Assembly: GCA_017303615.1 (NCBI GenBank)
Contig: JAFLCK010000002.1
Span: forward strand, 186,001 to 250,000
DNA length: 64,000 bases
Reading direction: 5' to 3'
Source of the DNA: Obscuribacter phosphatis_A
GTDB taxonomy: Bacteria; Cyanobacteriota; Vampirovibrionia; Obscuribacterales; Obscuribacteraceae
The position numbers and the translations under genes were made by a program. This document shows, in pieces, positions 8,460 to 15,591 of the stretch. The notes under the pieces were generated by a model, which was not told the DNA's origin, did no database searches, and saw only the letters and a program-made list of their open reading frames with translations. Each line of letters starts with the position of its first letter. The stretch's first letter is position 1.

Positions 8460-10207
8460 TATTTGTTTGATTCTCCAACTTCTACGGTTTTGAAAAACTG
8501 AAAGTCTAGAGGGTTGACGGCAATGCCTTTCACCCAGGGCTTGACCATAATGTTTTGAGTGGCTAGATAAGCAGGCACAATGGGGACGGCATCGCGGCAG
8601 AGCATAACATCGGCTTTCTGATAGAGAGCTTTCCTTTTCTCTTTATCTTGCTCGCCTTCGGCTTGTTCAATCAAATTATCATAGTCTTGGCTATGCCACC
8701 GCGTGTGGTTATTGCCGTTAAAAGTAGTAAACAGATTCATAAAGGTCTCTGGGTCAGGGAAATCAGCCCCCCAAGAATCGCGGAACATCTGGGGCGGGTC
8801 TTTACGGGTAGTGGCTAGATAGACCTTCCATTCTTGATTGACTAGATCAATTTTGACGCCTAAATTGCGCTTCAATTCATCTTGGGTGGCTTCCACCACT
8901 AGCCGCACATCTTCACGATTGGGATAGAGCAATTTGGTCTCGGGAAAGCCCTTGCCGTCCGGAAAACCGGCTTCACTCAAAAGTCGCCTTGCCGCTGCCA
9001 CATCGAAAGGAAGACCGCAGCCGGACCCACCCAGGGCTGGAGGAATCCAGCTATTGGTCGGTCTTTCACCGCGGCGCAAGATTTTGGGAAAGACATTGCG
9101 ATTGATGGCCATGGCAAAAGCTTTACGCACCCGCACATCATCAAAGGGTTTCTTACTGACGTTGAAAGCCAGATAATAAGCCCTCAATAGCGGAAAGTTG
9201 CGGTATTCGGGCGAGGACCGATAACGCTCGACATCGGGGGTGGAAAAGGAACGATTATCGACAAAGTCGAGTTCGTTGTTTTCATAAAGAGCAAAGGCAG
9301 TTGAAGCCTCCGGCACCATGAACATTTTGATTTTGGAGAGAGCCGGTCTGCCTTCAAAAAATTTCTCATTGGCATCAAGCTCGATTTTGTACTCATGCTG
9401 CCATTTAGCCAGCTTGAATGGTCCATTGGTGACTAAATGTTCGGGCTCGGTCCAACGGTCGCCAAACCGTTCCACTATATCTTTCCGCTGGGGAAAAGTG
9501 GGACAGAAAGCAGTGAGATAAATAAAGTATGCGGCTGGTTTGCTCAGCTTCACTTCAAAAGTTTTTGCATCGATCGCCTTCAGTCCGACCTTGCTAAAGT
9601 CGCGAATTTTACCGGTGTTGAAATCGCGCGCCCCCTCTATATCGTAGAGAAAGAAGGCATACTGCGCAGCAGTTTCCGGTTTGAGCAAACGCCGCCAGGC
9701 AAACTCGAAATCATAGGCGGTAACCGGCTTGCCGTCGGTCCAAGTGACACCATCGCGCAGATGAAACAAATAGCGCCGACCACCGTCGAGCACATCCCAA
9801 CTGGCTGCACAAGAGGGTTTCACCTCTAGATCATTGGTGTACTGGGTGAGGCCGACCATGAGATTGGAAACCACATCAAAAGAGGTGGAATCGGTAGAAG
9901 TATGCCAGTCAAGACCGGGAGGCTCGGTGCCGAGATTGATGCGCAACACCTTGTCTTCGTAAGGTTTGCGCAGCGCCAACAGTGAACTACTAGAGTTATT
10001 TGAATTATCGGTGCAAGCAGTCAGTAATGCTGGGACAAGAAGCAAGAGAAAAAGCGGAGCCATATATAGAGGTAGCCGACTGACAACCCGCCTTTGAGAC
10101 GCTTTACAGCCCGGCTCTGCGAGAAATAACTTAACGAAAGAAATTAAAAAGCGGTCATCTTTCGCCGGTCGATTGCTCCGCCTCAGAGCTGCTTTATTTA
10201 CCCCCAC
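8459..10207 (-). CDS. Peptide ABC transporter substrate-binding lipoprotein (SBP family 5)
   Basis: This is an OppA/DppA-like solute-binding protein. The lipobox LLTAC gives lipidation at about Cys63 of the longest frame. Family features include the GTEPPGLDWHTSTDS entry, WxDGKPVTAYDFEFAWRR, the NGPFKLAKW motif and a C-terminal half with FPDPETFMNLF. The longest frame starts at a GTG (10207) and puts 48 residues before the hydrophobic core. An ATG at 10063 leaves 15 residues before the lipobox, but I see no convincing ribosome binding site for either, so the start is uncertain. It is the first gene of the Opp-type operon. It delivers oligopeptides or similar ligands to the two permeases encoded downstream. 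Confidence 0.88.
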   Translation of the reverse strand: MGVNKAALRRSNRPAKDDRFLISFVKLFLAEPGCKASQRRVVSRLPLYMAPLFLLLLVPALLTACTDNSNNSSSSLLALRKPYEDKVLRINLGTEPPGLDWHTSTDSTSFDVVSNLMVGLTQYTNDLEVKPSCAASWDVLDGGRRYLFHLRDGVTWTDGKPVTAYDFEFAWRRLLKPETAAQYAFFLYDIEGARDFNTGKIRDFSKVGLKAIDAKTFEVKLSKPAAYFIYLTAFCPTFPQRKDIVERFGDRWTEPEHLVTNGPFKLAKWQHEYKIELDANEKFFEGRPALSKIKMFMVPEASTAFALYENNELDFVDNRSFSTPDVERYRSSPEYRNFPLLRAYYLAFNVSKKPFDDVRVRKAFAMAINRNVFPKILRRGERPTNSWIPPALGGSGCGLPFDVAAARRLLSEAGFPDGKGFPETKLLYPNREDVRLVVEATQDELKRNLGVKIDLVNQEWKVYLATTRKDPPQMFRDSWGADFPDPETFMNLFTTFNGNNHTRWHSQDYDNLIEQAEGEQDKEKRKALYQKADVMLCRDAVPIVPAYLATQNIMVKPWVKGIAVNPLDFQFFKTVEVGESNK

Positions 10208-10315
10208 GCCCCAACAAGCCTCAAAAACCCAAGTCTCCCCTTTGTTTACTTATCGCCATCTCATATCGAGCCCCGGCCGGTGCGCTCTATGTGCGACCCG
10301 ACTATTCTAGCTTTA

Positions 10316-10345
10316 TTGACAGTTTTTCGGGCTGCTAGATATACT
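10316..10345 (+). promoter_or_regulatory. Sigma-70-type promoter for rpmG-tRNA-Trp-secE-nusG-rplKA
   Basis: A perfect TTGACA at 10316-10321 is separated by 18 bp from TATACT at 10340-10345. Transcription should start near 10352, about 120 nt before rpmG. All plus-strand genes to the hairpin at 13014 follow without another obvious promoter of this quality. Confidence 0.75.
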
Positions 10346-10353
10346 CTATCGAC

Positions 10354-10373
10354 GCCTCCGAGGAGGCCTTTTT
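10354..10373 (+). terminator. Hairpin plus T5 directly after the predicted start site (attenuator-like)
   Basis: GCCTC (10354-10358), a CGAG tetraloop and GAGGC (10363-10367) are followed by C and five T residues. It falls within about 20 nt of the predicted transcript start. It has the shape of an intrinsic terminator but the stem is only 5 bp, so it may be an attenuator, a 5'-stabilising hairpin or chance. Confidence 0.4.
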
Positions 10374-10473
10374 GGTTTGCGTTCTTTTTTAGTGCGCAAA
10401 TCATTAGCAAAACTGTCCGATACTTGTCGGTAATTCACCCGTTGCCTGTGCGTTATACAGGGGGAGTTGGAAC

Positions 10474-10641
10474 ATGGCTAAGAAAGATGATCGCATCATC
10501 ATCACTCTGGCTTGTGGAGAGTGCAAAAGACGCAACTACACAACCATGAAGAATAAGAGAAACGATCCCGAAAGACTCAACATCAACAAATACTGCAAAT
10601 TCTGCCGTAAGAGCGTTGAGCACAAAGAAACCAAGAAATAA
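10474..10641 (+). CDS. rpmG: 50S ribosomal protein L33
   Basis: This 55-residue basic protein begins MAKKDDRIIITLACGEC and has the L33 body with NYTTMKNKRN and YCKFCRK. Two CxxC pairs (CGEC and CKFC) make it the zinc-binding (C+) form. It is a component of the large ribosomal subunit near the E site. GGGGAG lies about 9 nt before the ATG. The order rpmG, tRNA-Trp, secE, nusG, rplK, rplA is a widespread bacterial arrangement and supports the call. Size is normal for the family. Confidence 0.96.
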   Translation: MAKKDDRIIITLACGECKRRNYTTMKNKRNDPERLNINKYCKFCRKSVEHKETKK

Positions 10642-10648
10642 GCACTGA

Positions 10649-10694
10649 CTGGTTTCTGCCGGCGCCTCAAGCGCAGATAAGAGGCGGAAACCAG
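10649..10694 (+). other. Hairpin between rpmG and tRNA-Trp
   Basis: CTGGTTTC (10649-10656) pairs with GAAACCAG (10687-10694). Inside it CGCCTC pairs with GAGGCG, with a 6-nt bulge on the 5' side and a 12-nt loop. No T run follows. It could terminate or process the rpmG message upstream of the tRNA, for example as an RNase III-type site. The function is inferred. Confidence 0.4.
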
Positions 10695-10722
10695 CTAGGC
10701 AAAGGCCCGTATGGGTCTTCAA

Positions 10723-10793
10723 GCGCCCTTAGTTTAATGGTAAAACGGGGGTCTCCAAAACCTTTGATGAGGGTTCGATTCCTTCAGGGCGCG
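10723..10793 (+). tRNA. tRNA-Trp (anticodon CCA)
   Basis: The 71-nt cloverleaf has a perfect 7-bp acceptor stem (GCGCCCT with AGGGCGC) and discriminator G. The anticodon stem GGGGT/ACCTT encloses the loop CTCCAAA with anticodon CCA. The T arm is GAGGG-TTCGATT-CCTTC. The 3' CCA is not encoded. It lies between rpmG and secE, the usual place for tRNA-Trp in many bacteria, and must be cut out of the polycistronic transcript. The secE start follows 9 to 27 nt later. Confidence 0.96.
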
Positions 10794-10802
10794 AATTTAT
10801 AA

Positions 10803-11135
10803 ATGGTGAACGCTGAACCTATGGCAAACCAAAACATGACAGTAACCGCACCCTCCGAACAAGAACCGGGCAAAGAGCCAAAGAAACCGCAGGCTGAAAA
10901 AGAAGCCTCAGGCATCAAGGCCATTGCTCAGTTCATGAAAGAGGTTGCCATAGAGCACCGCAAAATCACCTGGCCCGATCGCCGTCAAATCGTGCGTGAA
11001 ACCTGGAGCGTAATCTTCCTGGTCTCGGCCATCACCGTTATGGTGCTGGGCATCGACTGGGTTCTCGGACACGTCATATTCGGTCCGCTTGAGCACTGGG
11101 CAAGACTGCATGGAGCCGGAGTGGGCAGAGGTTAA
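10803..11135 (+). CDS. secE: Preprotein translocase subunit SecE
   Basis: This is a small subunit of the SecYEG channel in the inner membrane. The frame gives 110 residues: a charged, disordered N terminus, then the SecE core FMKEVAIEHRKITWPDRRQI and a single membrane helix (VIFLVSAITVMVLGIDWVL). The ATG at 10803 has no ribosome binding site. The in-frame ATG at 10821 (MANQNM) has GGTGA upstream and may be the true start, giving 104 residues. The short single-helix form is the common bacterial type. It sits between tRNA-Trp and nusG, as is usual. Confidence 0.94.
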   Translation: MVNAEPMANQNMTVTAPSEQEPGKEPKKPQAEKEASGIKAIAQFMKEVAIEHRKITWPDRRQIVRETWSVIFLVSAITVMVLGIDWVLGHVIFGPLEHWARLHGAGVGRG

Positions 11136-11152
11136 GGAGCAAACTAAAGACA

Positions 11153-11713
11153 ATGGGCTTTATCAAGACTGACGGTCAAAGACGCTGGTATGCAGTACAA
11201 ACTGCATCCGGTCACGAGAACAAAGTGAAGGAGCACATCGAAAAGCGCATCCTCACTATGGGCGCTCAAGATCGTATCTTCGGAGTTATCGTGCCGGAGA
11301 AAATGGTGACCAAAGTCAAAGACGGCAAACGTGTGGAGAAGCGCGAACGCGAATATCCCGGCTATGTTTTCGTCGAAATGATCCTTGACGATGATTCCTG
11401 GAGAGTCGTAAGAGAAGCTCCCGGAGTAACTAAGTATGTCGGCGCCGGTAAGAAACCGACACCAGTTCAAGATTCTGAGATTCGCAAAATCTTGAGACGT
11501 CAGATGGCTATGACCGGCATGAAGGGCAAGAAGCCCGCCGCTATCGACGTCAAAGTGGGCGATTACGTTCGCATAACCGGCGGACCGTTCGCAGACTTTA
11601 CCGGAGAAGTTACAGAAGTAAACTTGGAAAGAGAGAGAATCAAGGCTTCTGTTATCATCTTCGGACGTGCTACTCCAGTCGAGCTGGAGTTCAACCAGGT
11701 TATAAAAGTGTAA
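11153..11713 (+). CDS. nusG: Transcription termination/antitermination protein NusG
   Basis: The 186-residue protein has an N-terminal NGN domain starting RRWYAVQTASGHENKVKEHI, with the YPGYVFVEM core. The C-terminal KOW domain reads VGDYVRITGGPFADFTGEV. It binds RNA polymerase and links it to Rho or to the ribosome. AAGGAG lies 13 nt before the ATG, overlapping the end of secE (17 nt gap). Length and motifs are typical. Confidence 0.97.
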   Translation: MGFIKTDGQRRWYAVQTASGHENKVKEHIEKRILTMGAQDRIFGVIVPEKMVTKVKDGKRVEKREREYPGYVFVEMILDDDSWRVVREAPGVTKYVGAGKKPTPVQDSEIRKILRRQMAMTGMKGKKPAAIDVKVGDYVRITGGPFADFTGEVTEVNLERERIKASVIIFGRATPVELEFNQVIKV

Positions 11714-11716
11714 ATG

Positions 11717-11742
11717 TGGTGGACGCTTAGGCGCATCTACCA
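11717..11742 (+). other. Imperfect hairpin in nusG-rplK spacer
   Basis: TGGTGGA (11717-11723) pairs with TCTACCA (11736-11742) with one G-T pair, and CGC pairs with GCG inside, with a 2-nt bulge. It lies in the 85-nt leader of rplK. In several bacteria L1 represses the L11-L1 message through a leader structure, so this is a candidate regulatory site. That role is inference only. Confidence 0.3.
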
Positions 11743-11798
11743 TATGATCCATAATTCGACCAATCAGATATACAGCAAAGCAAGTTAGGTAGAGAACC

Positions 11799-12221
11799 GT
11801 GAAAAAGGTAGTAGGTAAGGTAAAACTTCAAATTCAAGCTGGCAAAGCCAACCCGGCACCGCCTATCGGTCCGGCTCTCGGTCAGCACGGCGTCAACATC
11901 ATGCAGTTCTGCAAAGAGTACAACGCCAAGACACAAGACAAAGCTGGCTCGGTAGTACCAGTCGAAATCACAGTTTACGAAGATCGCTCCTTCGACTTCG
12001 TTCTCAAAACTCCTCCGGCTGCCGAACTTATTAAGAAAGCCGCCAATGTGGAAAAAGGCTCGGCTGCTCCCAACAAAAACAAAGTTGGCACTCTGAGCAG
12101 AGCTAAAGTCACCGAAATCGCCAAGGTGAAAATGCCCGACCTCAACGCCACCACCCTGGAAGCTGCTGAAAGCATGATTCTGGGCACCGCAAGAAATATG
12201 GGAATCACCATCGTCGACTAA
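11799..12221 (+). CDS. rplK: 50S ribosomal protein L11
   Basis: This is a 140-residue component of the GTPase-associated centre of the large subunit. It starts at GTG with MKKVVGKVKLQIQAGKANPA. It carries PPIGPALGQHGVNIMQFCKEYN, the hallmark of L11, and the RNA-binding C-terminal domain ending AESMILGTARNMGITIVD. Full length for the family. It is co-directional with nusG upstream and rplA 53 nt downstream. Confidence 0.97.
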   Translation: MKKVVGKVKLQIQAGKANPAPPIGPALGQHGVNIMQFCKEYNAKTQDKAGSVVPVEITVYEDRSFDFVLKTPPAAELIKKAANVEKGSAAPNKNKVGTLSRAKVTEIAKVKMPDLNATTLEAAESMILGTARNMGITIVD

Positions 12222-12274
12222 GACGAGACAAATTAAGTACGAGAAATCAAAGCAACCATCAGGGAATTTCAAAA

Positions 12275-12997
12275 ATGGCTACGCTCACCAAAAGACGCAA
12301 AAAGCTTGATACCTTCTATAAAGAGCACAACCAGGCTGTAAATGCCGAAGAAGCTATCAAAGCTCTCAAGAAAGAGAACTCTGTCAAATTCGATCAGACT
12401 GTCGAAGTTCATTTCAAACTAGGCGTCAACCCTAAACTAAACGATCAGCAAGTTCGCTCCACCGTCAACCTCCCCGGTGGTACCGGTAAAGAAGTGCGCG
12501 TGGCAGTTGTAGCCAAAGGCGACAAATTGAAAGAAGCCGAAGCTGCTGGCGCCGATCATTTCGGAGCCGAAGAACTGGTTGAGAAAATCGGTGCTGGTTT
12601 CCTCGATTTCGACAAATTGGTCGCCACTCCCGACGCCATGGCCATGCTCTCCAAAATGGGTAAAATCCTGGGTCCGAAAGGCCTCATGCCCAACCCCAAA
12701 GATGGCACCGTTACCTTCGATGTCGGCAAAACCGTAAAAGAATTGAAAGCCGGTAAAGTGTCTTTCCGCGCTGAAAAAGACGGCGGTATCGTGCAAATGG
12801 CTATCGGCAAACTTTCCTTTGATGACGCCAGACTTTTGAAGAACTTGGCTGCAGTAGTCGACCAAGTGCAGAAGGTCAAGCCCTCATCGGTAAAAGGTAC
12901 CTATATCAAATCTGTTTATGTCAGCACCACAATGGGTCCCGGCGTTAAGCTCGATTTGAATACTTTGCAAGACCTGTCTAAAGCAGCCACTGCTTAG
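12275..12997 (+). CDS. rplA: 50S ribosomal protein L1
   Basis: The 240-residue protein forms the L1 stalk and often represses its own operon. It has the conserved VNPKLNDQQVRSTVNLPGGTGK segment, the second-domain motif KMGKILGPKGLMPNPKDGTV, and the family ending region SSVKGTYIKSVYVSTTMGPGVK. AGGGA lies upstream of the ATG. A perfect 16-bp hairpin follows 16 nt after its stop. In most bacteria rplJ and rplL come next, but here the unit ends. Confidence 0.97.
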   Translation: MATLTKRRKKLDTFYKEHNQAVNAEEAIKALKKENSVKFDQTVEVHFKLGVNPKLNDQQVRSTVNLPGGTGKEVRVAVVAKGDKLKEAEAAGADHFGAEELVEKIGAGFLDFDKLVATPDAMAMLSKMGKILGPKGLMPNPKDGTVTFDVGKTVKELKAGKVSFRAEKDGGIVQMAIGKLSFDDARLLKNLAAVVDQVQKVKPSSVKGTYIKSVYVSTTMGPGVKLDLNTLQDLSKAATA

Positions 12998-13013
12998 TCC
13001 AAATAAATTTCAA

Positions 13014-13050
13014 AGAAAAGAGGCTCGGAAGTAATCCGAGCCTCTTTTCT
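13014..13050. terminator. Strong bidirectional hairpin terminator
   Basis: A perfect 16-bp stem (13014-13029 with 13035-13050) has a 5-nt loop. The stem arms begin AGAAAAG and end CTTTTCT, so either strand shows a T-rich 3' side. It closes the rplK-rplA transcript and can also stop the convergent TadE-like gene, whose stop codon is 21 nt away. Confidence 0.85.
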
Positions 13051-13070
13051 TACTGCTCCGTGCCTTGAGG

Positions 13071-13580
13071 TTATGGTCCCCCGGCAGTATTGGGAACCAC
13101 ATAGGTGAATGGATAGGTCTGCCTGGCCTGAAAGGTGAGAGGCGCCCCACCCGAATAGGCATAGTGCACCACAAAGGGCTTGATATCAACCTGGGTGACA
13201 ACTGAGACCGTGCCGCTGACCGGCCCGCCGAAATTGGCTTTCATGGCGGTTATCTGAGCCGGGCTTATTGTGGAAGTGCAACTTTGCAATTGAAAGTTAG
13301 AAAGCATGGAACTGCCCTGAGCATTAGCCCTGGCAACAATGGCCTGGGCTCGTTTATTGCAGTCGGTGGGATCACCAATTGAAGCCACGCGGGCGGCTTC
13401 TCGGCAAGTAGCATCGTTGATTTGCACACCGATGACTATGACGGCGAGGTCAAAGAGGCAAAGAATTATCGGAACCAAGATAATCAAGCCGGCCACAAGC
13501 TCCACAGACGATTGCCCTTTGGCTTTCGTTCTTCTGCCGGCGTATCTATCTAGGTTATCTGAGGTAACTGACTTAAACAT
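13071..13580 (-). CDS. TadE-like pseudopilin/membrane protein
   Basis: The 169-residue protein starts with a basic segment and the motif GQSSVELVAGLIILVPIILC. This is the TadE-type prepilin region: a Glu five residues into a hydrophobic helix, after a Gly. TadE-like proteins are minor pseudopilins of Flp/Tad pili, but many bacteria also carry isolated TadE-like exported proteins. The C-terminal part is predicted to be extracytoplasmic, with Cys residues (DATCREAARVA, TDCNKRA, LQSCTS). No tad secretion ATPase or other tad core genes are nearby. It is divergent from a second TadE-like gene at 13941. Confidence 0.65.
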   Translation of the reverse strand: MFKSVTSDNLDRYAGRRTKAKGQSSVELVAGLIILVPIILCLFDLAVIVIGVQINDATCREAARVASIGDPTDCNKRAQAIVARANAQGSSMLSNFQLQSCTSTISPAQITAMKANFGGPVSGTVSVVTQVDIKPFVVHYAYSGGAPLTFQARQTYPFTYVVPNTAGGP

Positions 13581-13940
13581 TGCGCTCCAATATTGAAAGA
13601 CTAGTCAAGAATTTAGTGCAGGTACCAATGCCTTGTACAAAGTAGATTCAAGATCTGATTCCAGCTTGGTCTGGCGAGGGTGCGCACCCCCGATTATTAA
13701 CCCCAACTAACCTTATTATTCCACCAAACTTCTATATGTGAAACCCCCCGCTATATTTTAATGCTGACTGTCTCGCCTTGGGTTGAGAGAATGCCACTGT
13801 ATTCAGTATCACTTTTAATCACGGACAAGGTTTGCCGACTGAAAGCACAGTCTAGATTAAATGATGGGCAATAGTGGTATGACTATAAGCATAGGTCTTA
13901 AATTGACTGTCGGGGAAACAGTTTAGACTGGGGGTTTGAT
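13581..13940. other. Divergent intergenic region between two TadE-like genes
   Basis: This 360-nt region has no open reading frame worth calling. It is AT-richer in the middle. A TTGACT at 13903 is followed at 15 bp by TAGACT, a weak promoter candidate for the plus-strand gene. I see no clear operator, riboswitch or terminator. Confidence 0.4.
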
Positions 13941-14528
13941 ATGCGTCTTTACTCGCAATGCTTGTCGACAAAGAGTTTCAGAGCAGGCAAAGCTCGAAAC
14001 CGGGTTGGCGCCTCGGCCCAAATGGCAGAGTTTGCACCGGCTTTAATGGTCTTTATATTGGCAGTTCTCTTTCCAATGATTAACCTGCTCAGCTTCAGCA
14101 CCGGTTATGCCTCGGTCGCCATGCTCGGACAAACCTGCGCCGTCCAGGCGGCCAGTGCCGCCACCTACGCCCAGGCACTTACCGAGATGCGCAATGCCGC
14201 CACCAGCATGACCAATTCAGGCATCGGCAGATTTGCCAAACTGCAACCAGTGGGCGGCTCCAATGGCACCGGCGTCGATCTTTTTATTACCGAGACCGAT
14301 TTGAACTCCAAGGCGGTCACAAAGTACGGGCCAAACACCGGCGTTACCGGTACGCCAGATAGCACAAACAAGATATACGAATTTTCGGTGCGAACCAACT
14401 TCAACGTCGGTCCCTTTCTCAATCTAGGCTCGTTACCCTTTGTGGGCGGCATTCCCTTGGTGGGAGCGCCGGTACTAATCACCACCCTCTCGCACCGGGC
14501 GGTCGAACATCAAGAGGCTCTGAAATAA
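13941..14528 (+). CDS. TadE-like membrane-anchored protein
   Basis: The 195-residue protein has a basic N terminus. Residues about 28-55 carry the prepilin-like stretch AQMAEFAPALMVFILAVLFP, with the Glu near the start of the hydrophobic helix as in TadE family proteins. The rest is a soluble extracytoplasmic domain rich in Gly, Thr and Asn with no motif I recognise. A GGGGG tract lies about 9 nt before the ATG. It is divergent from the TadE-like gene at 13071-13580, so the pair may make paired minor pseudopilins. No pilus assembly genes are in the window, so the role remains open. Confidence 0.6.
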   Translation: MRLYSQCLSTKSFRAGKARNRVGASAQMAEFAPALMVFILAVLFPMINLLSFSTGYASVAMLGQTCAVQAASAATYAQALTEMRNAATSMTNSGIGRFAKLQPVGGSNGTGVDLFITETDLNSKAVTKYGPNTGVTGTPDSTNKIYEFSVRTNFNVGPFLNLGSLPFVGGIPLVGAPVLITTLSHRAVEHQEALK

Positions 14529-14626
14529 ATCTAGCCGTGCTTGCAAGTTGCAGCTCGCTTTAGCTTAAAATAGACTTGTGGTTCTGCCACAGGTCGGCAC
14601 GGGCGTGCAAGAGCAAGGAGCACCAC

Positions 14627-15556
14627 TTGGTAAAGTTCAAAGATTACTATGAAATTCTCGGTATCGATCGCAAAGCCAGCGCTGATGAAGTGAAGGCGGC
14701 CTATCGCAAACTGGCTAGAAAGTATCATCCCGACGCCAATAAAAACGACCCCAAGGCGGAAGAGAAGATCAAAGAGCTGAACGAAGCCTATGAAGTTCTC
14801 AAAGATCCTGAAAAGCGCAGTCGATACGACCAACTAGGGGCCAATTGGAAAGCCGGCGATAACTTCAAGCCGCCGCCCGACTTTAGCGGCTTCAGCTTTG
14901 ACTTTGGCAATTTGGGCGATATCGGAGCCAACAAATCATTCTCCGATTTCTTCGACATGCTCTTTGGTCAGACCTTCGGCTCACCCCAGCAGCAAAAGGC
15001 ACAAGGCGCGCAGACCAGAAGACATATGCTCGACCAAGAAGCCGATATAGAGCTTACGGTAGAAGAATTAGCCCGCGGCACAAGAAGAACTTTGCAGCTG
15101 AGCGCGCCGGGCGGCAAGCCCCGCACACTCGAAGTCAAGATTCCATCAGGGTTGAGACCAGGCAAAAAAGTAAGAATCCCCGGAGAAGGCGCCACTGCCA
15201 GCGGTACCAACGCCAAGGGCGATCTTTATTTGCGCATCAAGGTTAAACCCCATGCTTATTTCACCATTGACGGCGACAATCTGGTCTGTGAAATTGCCAT
15301 AAGCCCAGCCCAAGCCGTTATCGGCTCAGAGGCCCTGGTCAATACAATCGAAGGGCAAGTGAAGATAAGAATTCCAGCCGGCACCCAAAACGGGCGCATG
15401 CTCAGACTAAAAGGCAAAGGACTGCCTGGTCGTGACGGCGGTGCCGCCGGAGATCAGCTGGTACGAACAAAAGTAGTGGTACCTTCGCAGATTTCAGAGC
15501 GCGAGCGGGAACTCTACAGCGAATTGGCGCGTATAGAAAAAGCGCCCACTGCTTAG
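14627..15556 (+). CDS. DnaJ-family co-chaperone, CbpA type
   Basis: I chose the TTG at 14627: AAGGAG lies 6 nt before it, and the protein then begins LVKFKDYYEILGI, exactly at the J domain. The frame is open to an ATG at 14576, but that adds residues with no family match. The J domain (about 1-70) has the HPD motif in KYHPDANK. A Gly/Phe-rich linker follows. The two C-terminal beta-sandwich domains are present (PGGKPRTLEVKIPSGLRPGKKVRIPGEG type) without the zinc finger of true DnaJ. It stimulates DnaK ATPase and binds unfolded proteins. No dnaK or grpE is nearby. Confidence 0.92.
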   Translation: MVKFKDYYEILGIDRKASADEVKAAYRKLARKYHPDANKNDPKAEEKIKELNEAYEVLKDPEKRSRYDQLGANWKAGDNFKPPPDFSGFSFDFGNLGDIGANKSFSDFFDMLFGQTFGSPQQQKAQGAQTRRHMLDQEADIELTVEELARGTRRTLQLSAPGGKPRTLEVKIPSGLRPGKKVRIPGEGATASGTNAKGDLYLRIKVKPHAYFTIDGDNLVCEIAISPAQAVIGSEALVNTIEGQVKIRIPAGTQNGRMLRLKGKGLPGRDGGAAGDQLVRTKVVVPSQISERERELYSELARIEKAPTA

Positions 15557-15591
15557 TTTATTGTCCAGCTAATTGCCTAGTCTTTTGCATC

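Larger units (their letters stand above)
10208..10473. other. Divergent intergenic region with ribosomal-operon promoter
   Basis: This region separates the Opp operon (minus) from rpmG (plus). It contains a near-consensus plus-strand promoter at 10316-10345 and a short hairpin with a T run at 10354-10373. Further on are an imperfect inverted repeat (TTTGCG/CGCAAA around 10376-10402) and the rpmG ribosome binding site (GGGGAG). I find no open reading frame worth calling and no clear minus-strand promoter. Confidence 0.6.

Noticed and set aside
11144..12272. Minus-strand frames of 180-200 codons opposite nusG and rplK
   Set aside because: They lie fully opposite conserved ribosomal operon genes and have no family features.
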